Below are positions 12,816 through 13,955 of a stretch of DNA of 13,955 bases, piece after piece. The notes under the pieces are model-generated. The model was not told where the DNA came from and did not search any database. It saw only the letters and a program-made list of their open reading frames with translations. The DNA lies in NCBI GenBank assembly GCA_964632205.1, contig CAZWBE010000010.1:1-13955 (forward strand). The letters are read 5' to 3'. The position numbers were made by a program, and so were the translations under genes. The stretch's first letter is position 1; every line of letters starts with the position of its first letter. The stretch is from CALLVF01 sp964632205 (GTDB taxonomy: Bacteria; Patescibacteriota; Microgenomatia; UBA1406; GWC2-37-13).

Positions 12816-13865
12816 TCATTTAATGGCTACCTTAAACTCTAACACCTCGCCATCCTTTACGATATAGTCTCTTCCGTGAACTGAGATCATTCCTTTTTCC
12901 TGGGCTTGCGACCAAGAACCAATTTTCAAAAGTTCCTCAGCAGTAATCACCTCTACCTTGATAAAATATTTGGCAAAATCACTGTGAACCTCAACGGCCG
13001 CTTCTAAGGCATTGGCGCCTTTTTTTAAGGGCCAAGCCCGCGCCTGCTTTTTTTTGGCAATGGTATAAAAAGTAACTAAATCTAAAGAGCGATAAGCCTC
13101 AAGAATAATCCGTTGTTTAGCGCTTTTTGCTAAACCATAACTTTTCAAAAATTGTTGCGCTTCCACCCAGGGCAGCTCATTTAAATCAGCCTCAAGTTTA
13201 GCACAAATAGAAAGAATTGGTTTTCCTTGCCAAGTTTTAGGCGGGTTTTTAATATCTTCCTCGCCAATGTTGGCCACTAATAATTGTTTTTTTGTGGTGA
13301 GAAGATTTAATCTCTTAATAAATTCTTTTTCTTTATCATTAACAGTCACCTCAGCGGCAAAAACCCCCTGATTTAAATGCATAATCAATTTTTTGACAAC
13401 TGCCTTTTCTTCCTGAGTAATTTTTTCTTTAGTTAATTGTTTTTCCAGTGTTTGTAAGTCAGCCAATAAAAGCTCCTCATTAACAATAGCCACGTCCTCC
13501 TCGGGATCAATTTTTGGGTGAATATGGGGTACGTTTTCTGCTTTGAAAAAACGAACGACATGAAGGATAAGATCAACCTCGCGAATATGATGAAGAAACT
13601 GATTGCCTAAACCCTCTCCTTGATGGGCGCCTTTAATTAAGCCGGCGATATCAATAAAAGTAATGGTGGCGGGGACAACCGTATCAATATTTTCAATTTT
13701 AGCCAATTTAAATAAAATCTCATCTGGCACAGTCACTACCCCAGTGTTTTTGTCAATTGTCGTAAAAGGATGAGAAGCAGTTACTGCCTTATTTTTAGTC
13801 ACCAAGGCGTTAAAAAGTGTTGATTTCCCGGCGTTGGGTAGCCCTACAATTCCTACCTTGAGCAT
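12816..13865 (-). CDS. ychF: YchF/OLA1-type P-loop GTPase/ATPase
   Basis: An Obg-family nucleotide-binding protein that associates with ribosomes and often prefers ATP. It is full length at 349 residues (E. coli 363). P-loop GLPNAGKST at 8-16; switch region SHPFTTI (31-37); G3 as DIAGL (72-76), followed by HQGEGLGNQFLHHIREVD (81-98); G4 as NIGE (199-202), the NxxE form that marks the YchF subfamily instead of NKxD. The C-terminal TGS domain has FYTIAKKKQARAWPLKKGANALEAA (266-290) and ends in DYIVKDGEVLEFKV. No key residue is missing. On the minus strand a TATAAT at 13879-13874 is only 8 nt from the ATG, suggesting a leaderless mRNA, and a 12-bp palindrome overlaps the -35 region. Confidence 0.96.
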   Translation of the reverse strand: MLKVGIVGLPNAGKSTLFNALVTKNKAVTASHPFTTIDKNTGVVTVPDEILFKLAKIENIDTVVPATITFIDIAGLIKGAHQGEGLGNQFLHHIREVDLILHVVRFFKAENVPHIHPKIDPEEDVAIVNEELLLADLQTLEKQLTKEKITQEEKAVVKKLIMHLNQGVFAAEVTVNDKEKEFIKRLNLLTTKKQLLVANIGEEDIKNPPKTWQGKPILSICAKLEADLNELPWVEAQQFLKSYGLAKSAKQRIILEAYRSLDLVTFYTIAKKKQARAWPLKKGANALEAAVEVHSDFAKYFIKVEVITAEELLKIGSWSQAQEKGMISVHGRDYIVKDGEVLEFKVAIK

Positions 13866-13873
13866 ATTTTTTA

Positions 13874-13879
13874 ATTATA
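13874..13879 (-). promoter_or_regulatory. TATAAT -10 of ychF
   Basis: Perfect TATAAT on the minus strand, 8 nt before the ychF ATG. No clear -35 is visible; the region where it would be is partly occupied by the palindrome at 13901-13912. Confidence 0.45.
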
Positions 13880-13900
13880 TCATTGGAAAAAAGAACTATA

Positions 13901-13912
13901 TAACCATGGTTA
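13901..13912. promoter_or_regulatory. 12-bp perfect palindrome TAACCATGGTTA upstream of ychF
   Basis: A self-complementary 12-mer beginning 22 bp upstream of the ychF -10. Its position would suit an operator, but one chance palindrome cannot be excluded. Confidence 0.3.
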
Positions 13913-13939
13913 ATAGAGAAAAAAGGGGGGTGAAAATTA

Positions 13940-13955
13940 TGTGACGATCGTCACA
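13940..13955. repeat. 16-bp perfect palindrome at the window edge
   Basis: TGTGACGATCGTCACA is completely self-complementary and ends exactly at the window boundary, so the arms may extend further. It could be an operator, an interspersed palindrome of a third type, or the start of a gene (a GTG at 13941 follows a G6 run by 10 nt). Confidence 0.5.

Noticed and set aside
13941..13955. GTG start after a GGGGGG run as the beginning of a new plus-strand gene
   Set aside because: Only five codons are visible and they coincide with a perfect palindrome; cannot be supported without further sequence.

Overview
The window looks like a piece of chromosome from an uncultured, AT-rich bacterium with a reduced genome, most plausibly a member of the Candidate Phyla Radiation (Patescibacteria), perhaps the Microgenomates side. 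This placement is inference. It rests on low GC, short intergenic gaps, frequent 4-bp ATGA gene overlaps, nearly complete absence of Shine-Dalgarno sequences, divergent housekeeping proteins and small membrane proteins of unknown function. TGA is used as a stop (for example at 414-416 and 1621-1623), so the genomes that recode TGA as glycine are excluded. I see no rRNA, tRNA, CRISPR array, transposase or phage gene.

Layout. Bases 1-1444 (+) carry a palindromic repeat, a small anchored protein and methionyl-tRNA formyltransferase (fmt). Bases 1469-4743 (-) are a tight unit read queA, tgt, a carbonic-anhydrase-like protein, and a 51-codon ORF fused to it by an ATGA overlap. Bases 4744-5133 have no gene but hold the second copy of the palindrome. 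Bases 5134-5610 (-) encode a four-helix membrane protein behind the best sigma70-type promoter in the window. Bases 5801-8910 (-) are a dTMP/folate unit read second carbonic-anhydrase-like paralogue, dCTP deaminase/dUTPase-family protein, thyA, folA. Bases 8937-10360 (+) diverge from it and encode a GT4 glycosyltransferase plus a small membrane protein. tatD (-), rpiB (+), the third palindrome copy, a class IV aminotransferase (-) and ychF (-) follow. Two more perfect palindromes lie at the right edge.

How the genes work together. QueA and Tgt act in queuosine modification of tRNA; no preQ1 synthesis gene is nearby, so the base may be salvaged. The dCTP deaminase/dUTPase-family protein, ThyA and FolA form a dUMP to dTMP route with dihydrofolate recycling, although the first protein lacks the expected catalytic acids. 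Fmt formylates initiator tRNA and also uses folate.

The most interesting points are: two divergent paralogues of an apparently zinc-binding family with a beta-carbonic-anhydrase-like motif set, one in each of the two main operons; a hidden small gene coupled to one of them; a dispersed long-arm palindromic repeat in three copies; and catalytic-residue substitutions in the Dcd-like and Fmt proteins.
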